Positions 33,970 through 42,803 of a DNA stretch of 64,000 bases are shown here, piece after piece. The notes beneath the pieces are model-generated. The model was given only the letters and a program-made list of their open reading frames with translations, was not told the origin of the DNA and ran no database searches. The position numbers and the translations under genes were made by a program. Position 1 is the stretch's first letter; the number at the start of each line of letters is the position of its first letter. The DNA comes from Sulfitobacter noctilucicola (GTDB lineage Bacteria; Pseudomonadota; Alphaproteobacteria; Rhodobacterales; Rhodobacteraceae): the NCBI RefSeq assembly GCF_000622385.1, contig NZ_JASD01000008.1:1736001-1800000 (forward strand). Direction: 5' to 3'.

Positions 33970-36900
33970 ATGTCAGAACATCCCCGATTCATTCACCTGC
34001 GCACCCATTCCGAATACTCTTTGCTGGAAGGGGCGCTGCGGCTGAAAAAGCTGCCCGATATGTGCGTCAAAGCGGGCATGCCTGCGCTCGCGCTGACCGA
34101 TACAAACAACATGTTTGCCGCGCTCGAGTTTTCTGTCGCCATGGCTGGTGCCGGTGTGCAGCCGATCATGGGCTGTCAGGTTGATCTGGCGTATCTTGCA
34201 GTGCAACCGGGCGAACGCCCCAAGGATCCGGCCCCTATCGTCCTGCTTGCACAGACCGAGCAGGGCTACGAAAACCTGATGAAGCTCAACTCCTGTCTTT
34301 ATGTCGACAAGGGCGGGCAACTGCCGCAGGTCACGCTGGACGAACTTGAGGCACTTCATGCCGGAATTATCTGTCTGACAGGCGGTCCTGATGGCCCCGT
34401 GGGGCGGCTTTTGCGCAGCAGCCAGCGCCCCGCCGCAGAAGCGCTGATGACTCGCTTGCACAAGATCTTTGGCGACAGGCTCTATGTTGAGCTGCAGCGT
34501 CATCCGGGCGAGGGGGGGCAGCCGGAAGCCGAGCGCCTGTCAGAGCAGGGATTGGTCGAGATGGCCTATGCCATGGACATCCCTCTGGTGGCGACCAACG
34601 ATGTCTACTTTCCCAAGTCGGAAATGTACGAGGCGCACGATGCGCTGATCTGCATCGCGGATGGCGCTTACGTGGACCAGCAGGCTGAGCGCCGCCGTCT
34701 GACCGCACAACACTATTTCAAATCCGAAGCGGAAATGGTCACCCTATTTGCCGACCTGCCCGAAGCCATTCAGAACACGGTAGAGATTGCCAAACGCTGT
34801 GCGTTTATGACCTACCGTCGCGATCCGATCCTGCCTAAATTCGCCGATGACGAAATTGCCGAATTGCGCAGGCAGGCGCAGGAGGGGCTGAAGGCGCGCT
34901 TGGCCATCATCCCGCATGCAGCCTCGGTCGAGGAATACGAGAAACGGCTCGATTTTGAGCTGGGTATCATCGAAGGCATGGGGTTTCCGGGTTACTTTCT
35001 GATTGTTGCGGACTTTATCAAATGGGCGAAAGATCAGGACATTCCCGTAGGGCCGGGCCGTGGTTCCGGTGCGGGGTCTCTGGTGGCCTATGCGTTGTTG
35101 ATTACCGATCTTGATCCGCTGCGCTATTCGCTGCTGTTTGAGCGGTTTCTGAACCCTGAACGTGTATCCATGCCCGACTTTGACATCGACTTTTGCATGG
35201 ACCGGCGCGAAGAGGTCATTCAGTACGTTCAGCAGAAATATGGCCGAGACAAAGTGGGCCAGATCATCACTTTCGGTGCGCTTTTGTCAAAAGCGGCGGT
35301 ACGTGACATCGGCCGCGTGTTGCAAATGCCCTATGGTCAGGTCGACCGTCTGTCCAAGATGATCCCTGTCGAAGGGGTGAAACCAGTCTCGATCGAAAAG
35401 GCGCTGGCAGATGAACCGCGCCTGCGCGAGGAGGCGAAAAACGAAGAGGTGGTTGCGCGCCTTCTGGAATACGGCCAGCAGGTTGAAGGTTTGCTGCGCA
35501 ACGCGTCGACTCACGCCGCGGGTGTGGTGATCGGCGACCGTCCACTGGACGCGCTGGTCCCCCTTTATCAAGACCCGCGCTCTGACATGCCCGCGACCCA
35601 GTTCAACATGAAATGGGTCGAACAGGCAGGGCTGGTGAAGTTCGACTTTCTTGGCCTGAAAACGCTCACCGTGATCCAGAACGCTGTGGACCAGATCAAA
35701 GCGTCGGGGCGGCATCTGCATATCGCGGCGGACGGCACGGAACTTTTTACACCGCCGGAAAGTCTGCTGGACGATATCTCGACCATCCCGCTGGATGATG
35801 AGGCGTCTTACAAGCTTTATGCCAGCGCCAAGACGGTTGCGGTGTTCCAGGTGGAATCCAGCGGCATGATGGACGCGCTCAAGCGCATGAAGCCGACCTG
35901 TATCGAAGACATCGTGGCCTTGGTGGCGCTCTACCGTCCCGGTCCGATGGAGAACATTCCGACCTATTGCGAGGTCAAGAATGGCCAGCGCGAAATTGAA
36001 TCAGTGCATCCGTCTATTGATTATCTTCTGGCCGAAACCCAAGGCATCATCGTTTATCAGGAACAGGTGATGCAGATCGCGCAGGTCATGGCGGGCTACT
36101 CTCTTGGCGGGGCCGACCTGCTGCGCCGTGCGATGGGTAAAAAGATCGCCGAGGAAATGGCCAAGGAACGCCCCAAGTTCGAAAAGGGTGCAATGGCCAA
36201 TGGCGTCGACAAAAAGAAAGCCGCCGAGGTTTTCGACCTTCTGGAAAAATTCGCCAACTACGGTTTCAACAAATCGCATGCCGCTGCCTATGCGGTGGTC
36301 AGCTATCAAACAGCGTGGCTTAAGGCGAACCATCCGGTTGAATTCATGGCCGGCGTGATGAACTGCGATATCCATCTGACCGACAAGCTGGCCGTCTACT
36401 TCGAAGAAGTCCGCAAGCGGTTGGAACTGCCATGGGTGCCACCTTGCGTGAACCGGTCTGATGCGACCTTCAAAGTATCCGATGGAGCGTTGGTCTATGC
36501 GCTGGGCGCTTTGAAAAATGTGGGCGTTGAGGCGATGAAGCTCATTACGCAGGGCAGGGGCGACAAACCCTTTGCCACGCTCTTTGATCTCGCCCGTCGT
36601 GTTGATCTCAAACGTGTCGGCAAACGGCCCTTGGAAATGCTGGCCCGTTCTGGTGCTTTCGACCAGCTCGACCCCAACCGCCGCCGCGTGTTTCAGGCGC
36701 TCGACGGTCTGGTCAGCTATTCCGCAGCGATCCATGAACAAAAAGCGTCAAATCAGGTGTCTCTGTTTGGCGAGGCAGGCGATGACCTGCCGGAGCCACG
36801 CATGTTACCCTGCGATGACTGGGAAGCCGCTGAGCGCCTGACGGAAGAATTCAAAGCTGTGGGTTTCTATCTGTCAGGCCATCCGCTTGACGATTACATG

Positions 36901-37494
36901 ACCCCGCTAAAGCGCAAGTGGGGTGCCGACGCAGGTGTTCCGTTCATGACGCTGGATGATCTGACAGAAAAAGTATCCCAACGCGGTGCGATGAATGCCC
37001 GTCTGGCAGGGATCGTCGCGGGCCGTCAGGAACGCAAATCGGCACGCGGCAACCGCTTTGCATTTGCGCAGATGTCTGATCCGACCGGCGGCTATGAGGT
37101 GACATTGTTCTCCGATACGCTTGAGGCGGCGCGCGACCACCTTGAAACCGGATCAAAGGTTATCGTGACGGTCGAGGCCACGATGGAAAGCGACCAGCTC
37201 AAACTGTTGGGGCGTTCGGTTGCACCCGTCGATCTGGCCGTAGTGGATGCCAGCAACATCGGATTGCGTGTCTTTATTGACGGGGCGGACGCGATTGGTG
37301 CCGTCGCGGATGTCCTCGAAGGTGCGCGGAAAGCCGCCAAGGGCAAGGGACGCGGGCCCGTTCAATTCTGCCTGATGGATCCGGCATTGCCGGGTGAAGT
37401 TGAGGTCGATCTCGGGCTGGAGTTTCCTGTAACCCCGCAAATCAAAGGGGCGATCCGGTCCTTGGGTGGCGTTTTGGAAGTCGAAGAAATTTGA
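33970..37494 (+). CDS. dnaE: DNA polymerase III alpha subunit
   Basis: 1174 residues from ATG 33970; a TTG two codons earlier is less likely. Replicative polymerase. The N-terminal PHP domain ([32 protein letters not shown]) leads to the C-family polymerase core, with [18 protein letters not shown] and the catalytic aspartates in [30 protein letters not shown] and [20 protein letters not shown] follow. The C-terminal part contains the helix-hairpin-helix region, an OB fold ([20 protein letters not shown]) and the tau-binding tail. Length matches DnaE1. Confidence 0.98.
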   Translation: MSEHPRFIHLRTHSEYSLLEGALRLKKLPDMCVKAGMPALALTDTNNMFAALEFSVAMAGAGVQPIMGCQVDLAYLAVQPGERPKDPAPIVLLAQTEQGYENLMKLNSCLYVDKGGQLPQVTLDELEALHAGIICLTGGPDGPVGRLLRSSQRPAAEALMTRLHKIFGDRLYVELQRHPGEGGQPEAERLSEQGLVEMAYAMDIPLVATNDVYFPKSEMYEAHDALICIADGAYVDQQAERRRLTAQHYFKSEAEMVTLFADLPEAIQNTVEIAKRCAFMTYRRDPILPKFADDEIAELRRQAQEGLKARLAIIPHAASVEEYEKRLDFELGIIEGMGFPGYFLIVADFIKWAKDQDIPVGPGRGSGAGSLVAYALLITDLDPLRYSLLFERFLNPERVSMPDFDIDFCMDRREEVIQYVQQKYGRDKVGQIITFGALLSKAAVRDIGRVLQMPYGQVDRLSKMIPVEGVKPVSIEKALADEPRLREEAKNEEVVARLLEYGQQVEGLLRNASTHAAGVVIGDRPLDALVPLYQDPRSDMPATQFNMKWVEQAGLVKFDFLGLKTLTVIQNAVDQIKASGRHLHIAADGTELFTPPESLLDDISTIPLDDEASYKLYASAKTVAVFQVESSGMMDALKRMKPTCIEDIVALVALYRPGPMENIPTYCEVKNGQREIESVHPSIDYLLAETQGIIVYQEQVMQIAQVMAGYSLGGADLLRRAMGKKIAEEMAKERPKFEKGAMANGVDKKKAAEVFDLLEKFANYGFNKSHAAAYAVVSYQTAWLKANHPVEFMAGVMNCDIHLTDKLAVYFEEVRKRLELPWVPPCVNRSDATFKVSDGALVYALGALKNVGVEAMKLITQGRGDKPFATLFDLARRVDLKRVGKRPLEMLARSGAFDQLDPNRRRVFQALDGLVSYSAAIHEQKASNQVSLFGEAGDDLPEPRMLPCDDWEAAERLTEEFKAVGFYLSGHPLDDYMTPLKRKWGADAGVPFMTLDDLTEKVSQRGAMNARLAGIVAGRQERKSARGNRFAFAQMSDPTGGYEVTLFSDTLEAARDHLETGSKVIVTVEATMESDQLKLLGRSVAPVDLAVVDASNIGLRVFIDGADAIGAVADVLEGARKAAKGKGRGPVQFCLMDPALPGEVEVDLGLEFPVTPQIKGAIRSLGGVLEVEEI

Positions 37495-37530
37495 TGGTCC
37501 GCCATCCGCCAGTATCCCGCTGCAAAAGCT

Positions 37531-37590
37531 GCGTCCGTTTGCGCCGATCATCACCGTGGACGCCTGTGCTTCAATAAGATAAACGGACGC
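37531..37590. repeat. Ten-bp inverted repeat with 40-base spacer
   Basis: GCGTCCGTTT at 37531-37540 is the exact reverse complement of AAACGGACGC at 37581-37590. The pair lies between dnaE and the lipoprotein gene, its right arm 24 bases before that start. It could form a long-loop hairpin or be two half-sites for a regulator. There is no T-run. Confidence 0.5.
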
Positions 37591-37614
37591 TCAAAGGTAA
37601 AGTGTGGGGCAATC

Positions 37615-38580
37615 ATGCTGAAGGCGGGCGTTTTATTGAGTGCGGTGTTGCTGGTGGCGGCTTGTGGGGATCCACTGGCAGAGCTGCCAAGGTTCTCCGA
37701 TGTGGAAGTCGCGGACACCGACCCGATTGCTGCCGCGTTGCCGAGCGAAGACGAAGTCGCCCGCGAAGGCTTCTTTGGAACAGCCGCAACGGCTCAGCAA
37801 AGCCCCGACCAACCTCTGGTAGATCCCGTTGTGACGGCTCCTGAACAGAAACGCGGATTGTTTGGCCGTCTGCGCGGTGCAATGGCGCAGAACACCAAGC
37901 CTTCGGGTGGTGCCGATGAAACATTGTCAGCTGTGGAATTCGAAGCGGCAAAATCGGCCGAAAGCGTTGCGACTTCGGAGCAGACGGTTCTTCTTGAGCG
38001 CCCCGCTGAGCTTTCACCGCTCAAGGCATCCTCGCGCGGTGGTTTCTTTTCGCGCCTGACGTCGAACCAGCCGGCCCCCACTGCCAAGAGCAATCTGGTC
38101 GAGGTCGAATACGGCGCGGTTGTGCCTTATGGCGAGATGGCGCGCAGCTGCGCCTCAAAACGCAAACCGCTTGGCAAGAAGGTGCATACCACCAGTTCCA
38201 GTGGTCATACGCTATACGATTCCAATCCCGCATCGACGGGCATGCGCACGTTCTACATTTTGGGCTTTGATGATGGCTGCCCGCGCCAGTTGACCGCAGC
38301 GCAGGTGCATCTGGGGGAACCTTCGTTCTATGAACAACTGCACTATGGTCCTGCCGGACAACATTTGGCAGTGGGTGCCACGGACAAAGCGTACGAAAGC
38401 GTCAAGGGGCGCGTTTGCGGCGCACGCAAGGGCAAACCTTGCGGATCCAAGATGAAGCGTCTTGAGCGGACAACGTTTTTTGTGAACAGCTATGAACGTC
38501 TGAACGAGAACCGCCGCTGGTCAGAGCAACTGGTCCATGACGGTCAGGTCGTTGCATCGTCAATGAAATCAAACGGCTGA
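37615..38580 (+). CDS. Conserved lipoprotein of unknown function
   Basis: 321 residues. The lipoprotein signal is MLKAGVLLSAVLLVAACGDP with lipobox LVAAC. Residues 20-165 are low-complexity and acidic with FFGTAATAQ and LFGRLRGAMAQ-type segments. The C-terminal half looks folded: VEVEYGAVVPYGEMARSCAS, YDSNPASTGMRTFYILGFDD, TAAQVHLGEPSFYEQLHYGP, with four cysteines (one in RSCAS, one in DGCPRQ, two in CGARKGKPCG) that could pair in the periplasm. I believe similar proteins occur in Rhodobacterales but know no function. The gene follows dnaE by 120 bases. Confidence 0.8.
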   Translation: MLKAGVLLSAVLLVAACGDPLAELPRFSDVEVADTDPIAAALPSEDEVAREGFFGTAATAQQSPDQPLVDPVVTAPEQKRGLFGRLRGAMAQNTKPSGGADETLSAVEFEAAKSAESVATSEQTVLLERPAELSPLKASSRGGFFSRLTSNQPAPTAKSNLVEVEYGAVVPYGEMARSCASKRKPLGKKVHTTSSSGHTLYDSNPASTGMRTFYILGFDDGCPRQLTAAQVHLGEPSFYEQLHYGPAGQHLAVGATDKAYESVKGRVCGARKGKPCGSKMKRLERTTFFVNSYERLNENRRWSEQLVHDGQVVASSMKSNG

Positions 38581-38641
38581 TCGCATCCGCGCGCCCGTCA
38601 AGGGCCGCAGCAAATCAGCCTGTGCGACATGCAGTCCGCCC

Positions 38642-38836
38642 TCAGTAATGCGGGGGCTGCTCGTCTCCCATCACCACCGCGCCGCCACCGGCGGCCTCAC
38701 GCTCCCCTTCGCGCTGCATCAACATGTGCACACGCCGGTTCAGGGTCGTGATCTCGTCCGCCTGTTTGGCGACAATATCACTGAGGTCTTCGACAGTGCG
38801 CACAAGGTGCGCAAGTTGTTCTTCGAGGTTTTCCAT
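38642..38836 (-). CDS. slyX: SlyX family protein
   Basis: 64 residues from ATG 38836. A single coiled-coil protein: [20 protein letters not shown] to [13 protein letters not shown], with heptad leucines, and the diagnostic C-terminus QPPHY. SlyX is widespread in proteobacteria, but its function is unclear. It is divergent from hisS; the two starts are 110 bases apart. Confidence 0.85.
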   Translation of the reverse strand: MENLEEQLAHLVRTVEDLSDIVAKQADEITTLNRRVHMLMQREGEREAAGGGAVVMGDEQPPHY

Positions 38837-38946
38837 GGCTGCGCCTTTACCACGGGTTTTGCGCTGGCGTAAGGGGGATGTCTTGCCCCGCAGGGTGCCA
38901 TCCGTTAGACGCGGCAAAGACCCGTATGCCCCCAAAGAGGTGCCTC

Positions 38947-40443
38947 ATGGCCAAGCCGAAAAAGACCCCCCGCCCCAAGGCGCAAACGCCGAAAGGTTTT
39001 CGCGATTATTTCGGGCCAGAGGTTACCCATCGCACGCAGATGCTGCGCAAGATTGCGGCAGTCTATGACCGCTATGGATTTGACGCGTTGGAATCTTCCG
39101 GTGTCGAAACCGTAGAGGCGCTGGGCAAGTTTCTGCCCGATGTGGATCGCCCCAACGAAGGTGTTTTTGCGTGGCAGGAAGATGCTGATGCGGACAAGCC
39201 CGGCGACTGGCTGGCCCTGCGCTATGATCTGACGGCACCCTTGGCACGTGTTTACGCCCAGCATCAGAACGATCTGCCCAAACCTTATCGCCGCTACGCG
39301 ATGGGTCCGGTCTGGCGCAATGAAAAGCCAGGACCGGGGCGGTTCCGCCAATTCTATCAATGTGATGCCGATACGGTTGGGGCGTCGAGCGTAGCTGCAG
39401 ACGCAGAGATTTGCGCGATGCTCGCTGATTGTCTTGAGGAAGTCGGGATTGATCGTGGCGATTACGTTGTGCGGGTCAACAACCGTAAAGTGCTGAATGG
39501 TGTGATGGAAGTTGCAGGCCTTGCGGGCGACGACAAAGAGGCCGAGCGCGGGATTGTGCTGCGCGCGATTGATAAGCTGGACCGGCTGGGCACGGACGGG
39601 GTGCGTGCGCTTTTGGGTGAGGGCCGCAAGGATGAAAGCGGCGATTTCACCAAAGGTGCCGGTCTGGACAATACACAAGCCGATGTCGTGATGGGTTTTA
39701 TGCAGGCCAAACGCGACAGCGGCGCACAGACAGTCGCGCGTCTGCGCGAGCTGGTGGCAGACTCCAAGATCGGAACGGAAGGCGTGGACGAGCTGGAAAC
39801 CATCGCTGATCTTCTGGGCGCTGGCGGCTATGGCGCGGACCGGATCGAGATCGACCCCTCCGTTGTCCGTGGTCTTGGATACTATACCGGTCCCGTCTAC
39901 GAGGCCGAACTCACCTTCGAAATCAAAGACGACAAGGGACGCCCCCGCAACTTCGGCTCTGTTGCAGGTGGCGGGCGCTATGATGATCTGGTCAAGCGCT
40001 TCACCGGACAGGAGGTGCCCGCAACTGGTGTCTCCATCGGTGTGGACCGCCTGCTGGCCGCGCTGGACGCCAAGGGGCGGCTGGATAAAACCGCGCATGG
40101 CCCCGTTGTCGTTACCGTGATGGATAAAGACCGCATGGCCGATTATCAAAAGATGGTCGCTGACCTGCGCAGTGCAGGCATCCGCGCCGAAGTGTATCTT
40201 GGCAACCCCAAGAACTTTGGCAACCAGTTGAAATACGCCGACAGGCGCGGCAGCCCCGTTGCCGTGATCGCGGGTGGTGATGAGTTCGACAAAGGTGTGG
40301 TGCAAATCAAGGACCTGATCCTTGGTGCCAAGATTGCCGAAAACGCAACACTGGAAGAATGGCAGGCCCGCGAAAACCAGTACGAGGTCGCCCGCGACGA
40401 TCTGGTAACGGAAGTGGCCAAGATCATTAACGGGACGTCCTGA
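38947..40443 (+). CDS. hisS: Histidyl-tRNA synthetase
   Basis: 498 residues from ATG 38947. Charges tRNA-His. Class II motifs: motif 1 near [20 protein letters not shown], motif 2 in [20 protein letters not shown], motif 3 in [15 protein letters not shown]. The histidine-binding block is [19 protein letters not shown], and the C-terminal anticodon-binding domain starts near [18 protein letters not shown]. Its stop overlaps the hisZ start by one base (TGATG), so a housekeeping synthetase and histidine biosynthesis share a transcript. Confidence 0.97.
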   Translation: MAKPKKTPRPKAQTPKGFRDYFGPEVTHRTQMLRKIAAVYDRYGFDALESSGVETVEALGKFLPDVDRPNEGVFAWQEDADADKPGDWLALRYDLTAPLARVYAQHQNDLPKPYRRYAMGPVWRNEKPGPGRFRQFYQCDADTVGASSVAADAEICAMLADCLEEVGIDRGDYVVRVNNRKVLNGVMEVAGLAGDDKEAERGIVLRAIDKLDRLGTDGVRALLGEGRKDESGDFTKGAGLDNTQADVVMGFMQAKRDSGAQTVARLRELVADSKIGTEGVDELETIADLLGAGGYGADRIEIDPSVVRGLGYYTGPVYEAELTFEIKDDKGRPRNFGSVAGGGRYDDLVKRFTGQEVPATGVSIGVDRLLAALDAKGRLDKTAHGPVVVTVMDKDRMADYQKMVADLRSAGIRAEVYLGNPKNFGNQLKYADRRGSPVAVIAGGDEFDKGVVQIKDLILGAKIAENATLEEWQARENQYEVARDDLVTEVAKIINGTS

Positions 40444-41522
40444 TGCCAACCCGTTCCGAAACTCTTGCACGTGCTGCACGACTGCGCGCCTTGTTCGAAG
40501 CGCAGGGTGCAGCCTTGGTTGAGCCACCGATCCTGCAACCGGCAGACACGCTGCTGGATCTGTATGGTGAAGACATCCGCGCTCGCGCTTATGTAACCTC
40601 CGACGCGCTTCGCGGTGAACAAATGCTGCGGCCCGATTTTACCGTGCCGGTCGTGCAAATGCATATGGCCCACGGAGCAGAGCCTGCACGCTACACATAT
40701 TCCGGCGAAGTTTTTCGGCGTCAGGAAGATGATCCCACCCGCGCAAATGAATATGTTCAGGTCGGGTATGAGGTGTTTGACCGCACCGATCCGGCAGCAG
40801 CCGATGCTGAAGTTTTTGCCCTTATTGCGCAAGCGCTAGGAGAGTTGTCCTTGTCTCCTGTCACGGGTGACATTGGCGTTCTCATGGCAGCCGTCGAAGG
40901 GCTTGAAACCTCGCAAGCCCGCAAGGCCGCATTGTTGCGCCACATCTGGCGACCTGCGCGGTTCCGTGCCTTGCTGGACCGTTTTGCTGGCCGCAGCCCT
41001 GTGCCTGCATCCCGCACCGCCTTGCTGAATGGCGACATCCCGACAGATGTACCGCTGACCGGTCTGCGCACACAGGCCGAAATTGCCTCACGTATCGCCG
41101 CACTGAAAGAAGACGCCGAAACCCCCGCATTGGCCGCGAAAGACGTCACGCGGATCGAGACGCTGCTGGCCATTCAGGGTGTCATGCCTGTGGCGCTGGA
41201 TGCCTTGCAATCCCTCAGCCGCGAGATGCCGCAGATCACCGATGCCGTCGCGCGTGTTGCCGCCAGAGAAGCAGCGCTTGCCGCCAGAGGTGTCAAAACG
41301 GAGACACTGATGTTTGAGGCGAGCCACGGACGCACCTCCATGGAATACTACGACGGTTTTGTTTTCGGCTTTTATGCGGTGGACCACCCGCAGATGTCTG
41401 CGATCGCCAGCGGAGGTCGCTATGATGCGTTGACGCGGCAGTTGGGGCAGGGCGGTGAAATTCCCGCCGTCGGCGGTGTGATGCGCCCCGGCCTTATGCT
41501 TGAACTGGAGGGCGCGACATGA
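40443..41522 (+). CDS. hisZ: ATP phosphoribosyltransferase regulatory subunit
   Basis: 359 residues. HisZ is a class II synthetase-like protein without aminoacylation activity that forms a hetero-octamer with short HisG and gives it histidine feedback. Seen: VEPPILQPADTLLDLYGEDI, LRPDFTVPVVQMHM, ARYTYSGEVFRRQEDDPTRA, YYDGFVFGFYAVDHPQMSAI and ASGGRYDALTRQLG. ATGA overlap with hisG downstream. Confidence 0.95.
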   Translation: MPTRSETLARAARLRALFEAQGAALVEPPILQPADTLLDLYGEDIRARAYVTSDALRGEQMLRPDFTVPVVQMHMAHGAEPARYTYSGEVFRRQEDDPTRANEYVQVGYEVFDRTDPAAADAEVFALIAQALGELSLSPVTGDIGVLMAAVEGLETSQARKAALLRHIWRPARFRALLDRFAGRSPVPASRTALLNGDIPTDVPLTGLRTQAEIASRIAALKEDAETPALAAKDVTRIETLLAIQGVMPVALDALQSLSREMPQITDAVARVAAREAALAARGVKTETLMFEASHGRTSMEYYDGFVFGFYAVDHPQMSAIASGGRYDALTRQLGQGGEIPAVGGVMRPGLMLELEGAT

Positions 41523-42208
41523 CCCTCAAACTGGGTGTGCCCTCAAAGGGGCGGTTGATGGAAAAGACGTTTCAGTGGTTCGGTGCCCATGGCATCACGC
41601 TGGAACGGACAGGCTCCGAACGTGAATACGCGGGCCGTGTCGACGGGATCGACGGCGTCAGCCTGATCCTGCTGTCGGCCAGCGAAATCCCTCGCGAACT
41701 TGCTGCGGGTCGGATTCATCTGGGGGTGACGGGCACTGATCTCATTCACGAAAAGCTCGCGCTTTGGGACCAGCTTGTCAGCCCCGTGCGCGAACTTGAT
41801 TTTGGCCATGCCGATCTGATCCTTGCCGTACCGCAGGGCTGGGTAGATGTGGACACGCTCGATGATCTGGACGCCGCCGCCGCCGCATTCCGCGCACACC
41901 ACGGTTTCCGCATGCGCATCGCGACCAAATATCACCGTTTGGTTCGCGACTTCCTGCGGACTTCTGGCGTGGCCGACTATGCGCTTGTTGACAGTCAGGG
42001 CGCGACCGAAGGCACCGTTGCCAATGAAACCGCGGAAGCAATCGCGGATATTACATCCAGCGGCGAAACCTTGCGCGCGAACCACCTTAAAATTCTGGGC
42101 GATGGCTTGATCCTGCAATCTCAGGCCACCCTCTGGCGCAGCCTTACGGCCCCGCTGGCAGAGGACGATCAGGCGACGATGGATGCCCTTATGACGCGGT
42201 TGGCCTAA
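41519..42208 (+). CDS. hisG: ATP phosphoribosyltransferase, short form
   Basis: 229 residues, the HisZ-dependent short type. First step of histidine biosynthesis, joining ATP and PRPP. Seen: LKLGVPSKGRLMEKTFQWFG, DIxREL-type ASEIPRELAAGRIHLGVTGT, DLIHEKLALWDQL, MRIATKYHRLVRDFL and the PRPP loop DSQGATEGTVANETAEAI. It lacks the C-terminal regulatory domain of long HisG, as expected with hisZ adjacent. Its stop codon overlaps that of the convergent DUF1489 gene. Confidence 0.96.
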   Translation: MTLKLGVPSKGRLMEKTFQWFGAHGITLERTGSEREYAGRVDGIDGVSLILLSASEIPRELAAGRIHLGVTGTDLIHEKLALWDQLVSPVRELDFGHADLILAVPQGWVDVDTLDDLDAAAAAFRAHHGFRMRIATKYHRLVRDFLRTSGVADYALVDSQGATEGTVANETAEAIADITSSGETLRANHLKILGDGLILQSQATLWRSLTAPLAEDDQATMDALMTRLA

Positions 42209-42627
42209 AGCACCCCGATCTCAGCGAGTGCGCGGTTCAGGTCGTCAGGCAGCGGGGCTTCCTGATCGCGTCCCTTTGGCAGATCCATCGGTGCATCGGC
42301 GGGTTCGAGATAACGCCACCCCTGAAACGGCCGCTTGAGTGACGGGGTTACGCGGATAATTTCGGGCTCCAGCATGATGGCGCACCGCCGGATGCCGTCC
42401 TGCCCGATCCGTTCACGGAATTCGCGTACGCGCTGGCGGGCCTGCACCTCGCCCTTGATGACCCAATAGATGCTGCCCCCGTTTGTGACTTCGGCCTCCC
42501 GCTTGGGCCACATACGGGTCACATGATAGTAATGCCCGTCCTCGATCTGCTTGGAACGCTGCTTTTGCCACGCCTCCAGCTGCTCGATACTTTCTGTACC
42601 GACGCTCAGCTTGATCAGGTTGACCAT
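42205..42627 (-). CDS. DUF1489 family protein
   Basis: 140 residues from ATG 42627; ATG 42636 adds three residues (MGK). MVNLIKLSVGTESIEQLEAW, YYHVTRMWPKREAEVTNGGS and IYWVIKGEVQARQRVREFRE match DUF1489, a small alphaproteobacterial family. It may have a PUA- or EVE-like fold (inference), but the function is unknown. The stop codon shares bases with the hisG stop (CTAA), so the two genes converge with no terminator between them. Confidence 0.88.
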   Translation of the reverse strand: MVNLIKLSVGTESIEQLEAWQKQRSKQIEDGHYYHVTRMWPKREAEVTNGGSIYWVIKGEVQARQRVREFRERIGQDGIRRCAIMLEPEIIRVTPSLKRPFQGWRYLEPADAPMDLPKGRDQEAPLPDDLNRALAEIGVL

Positions 42628-42651
42628 CTTACCCATAAGTTACCCACCACG

Positions 42652-42660
42652 TTATCCACA
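42652..42660 (+). promoter_or_regulatory. DnaA-box consensus upstream of nrdJ
   Basis: TTATCCACA, an exact match to the DnaA box consensus, in the 176-base region between the divergent DUF1489 and nrdJ genes, 144 bases before the nrdJ start. DnaA controls ribonucleotide reductase genes in some bacteria. A single box may also occur by chance. Confidence 0.5.
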
Positions 42661-42803
42661 GACTCACCCCTGAGCCACGAGATAAGGTAGCTGTTCCGCC
42701 ACAAAGATCAAAGTCTGGTAGTATGTCGCACCAATCGCCGGTAGCCACCGCATCCGAAGTTTGTTAGTTTGGCTTCCTTCCCTGTTGAATTGAAAGAATC
42801 GTC

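Noticed and set aside
38905..40527. 540-codon open frame on the minus strand across hisS
   Set aside because: It is a shadow of the hisS reading frame in GC-rich DNA; the translation is Cys/His/Arg-rich without any family motif, and hisS is unmistakable.
42661..42803. Cobalamin riboswitch or NrdR box before nrdJ
   Set aside because: No B12-box sequence, and no NrdR palindrome of the ACAxxATATxxTGT type, could be found in the region.
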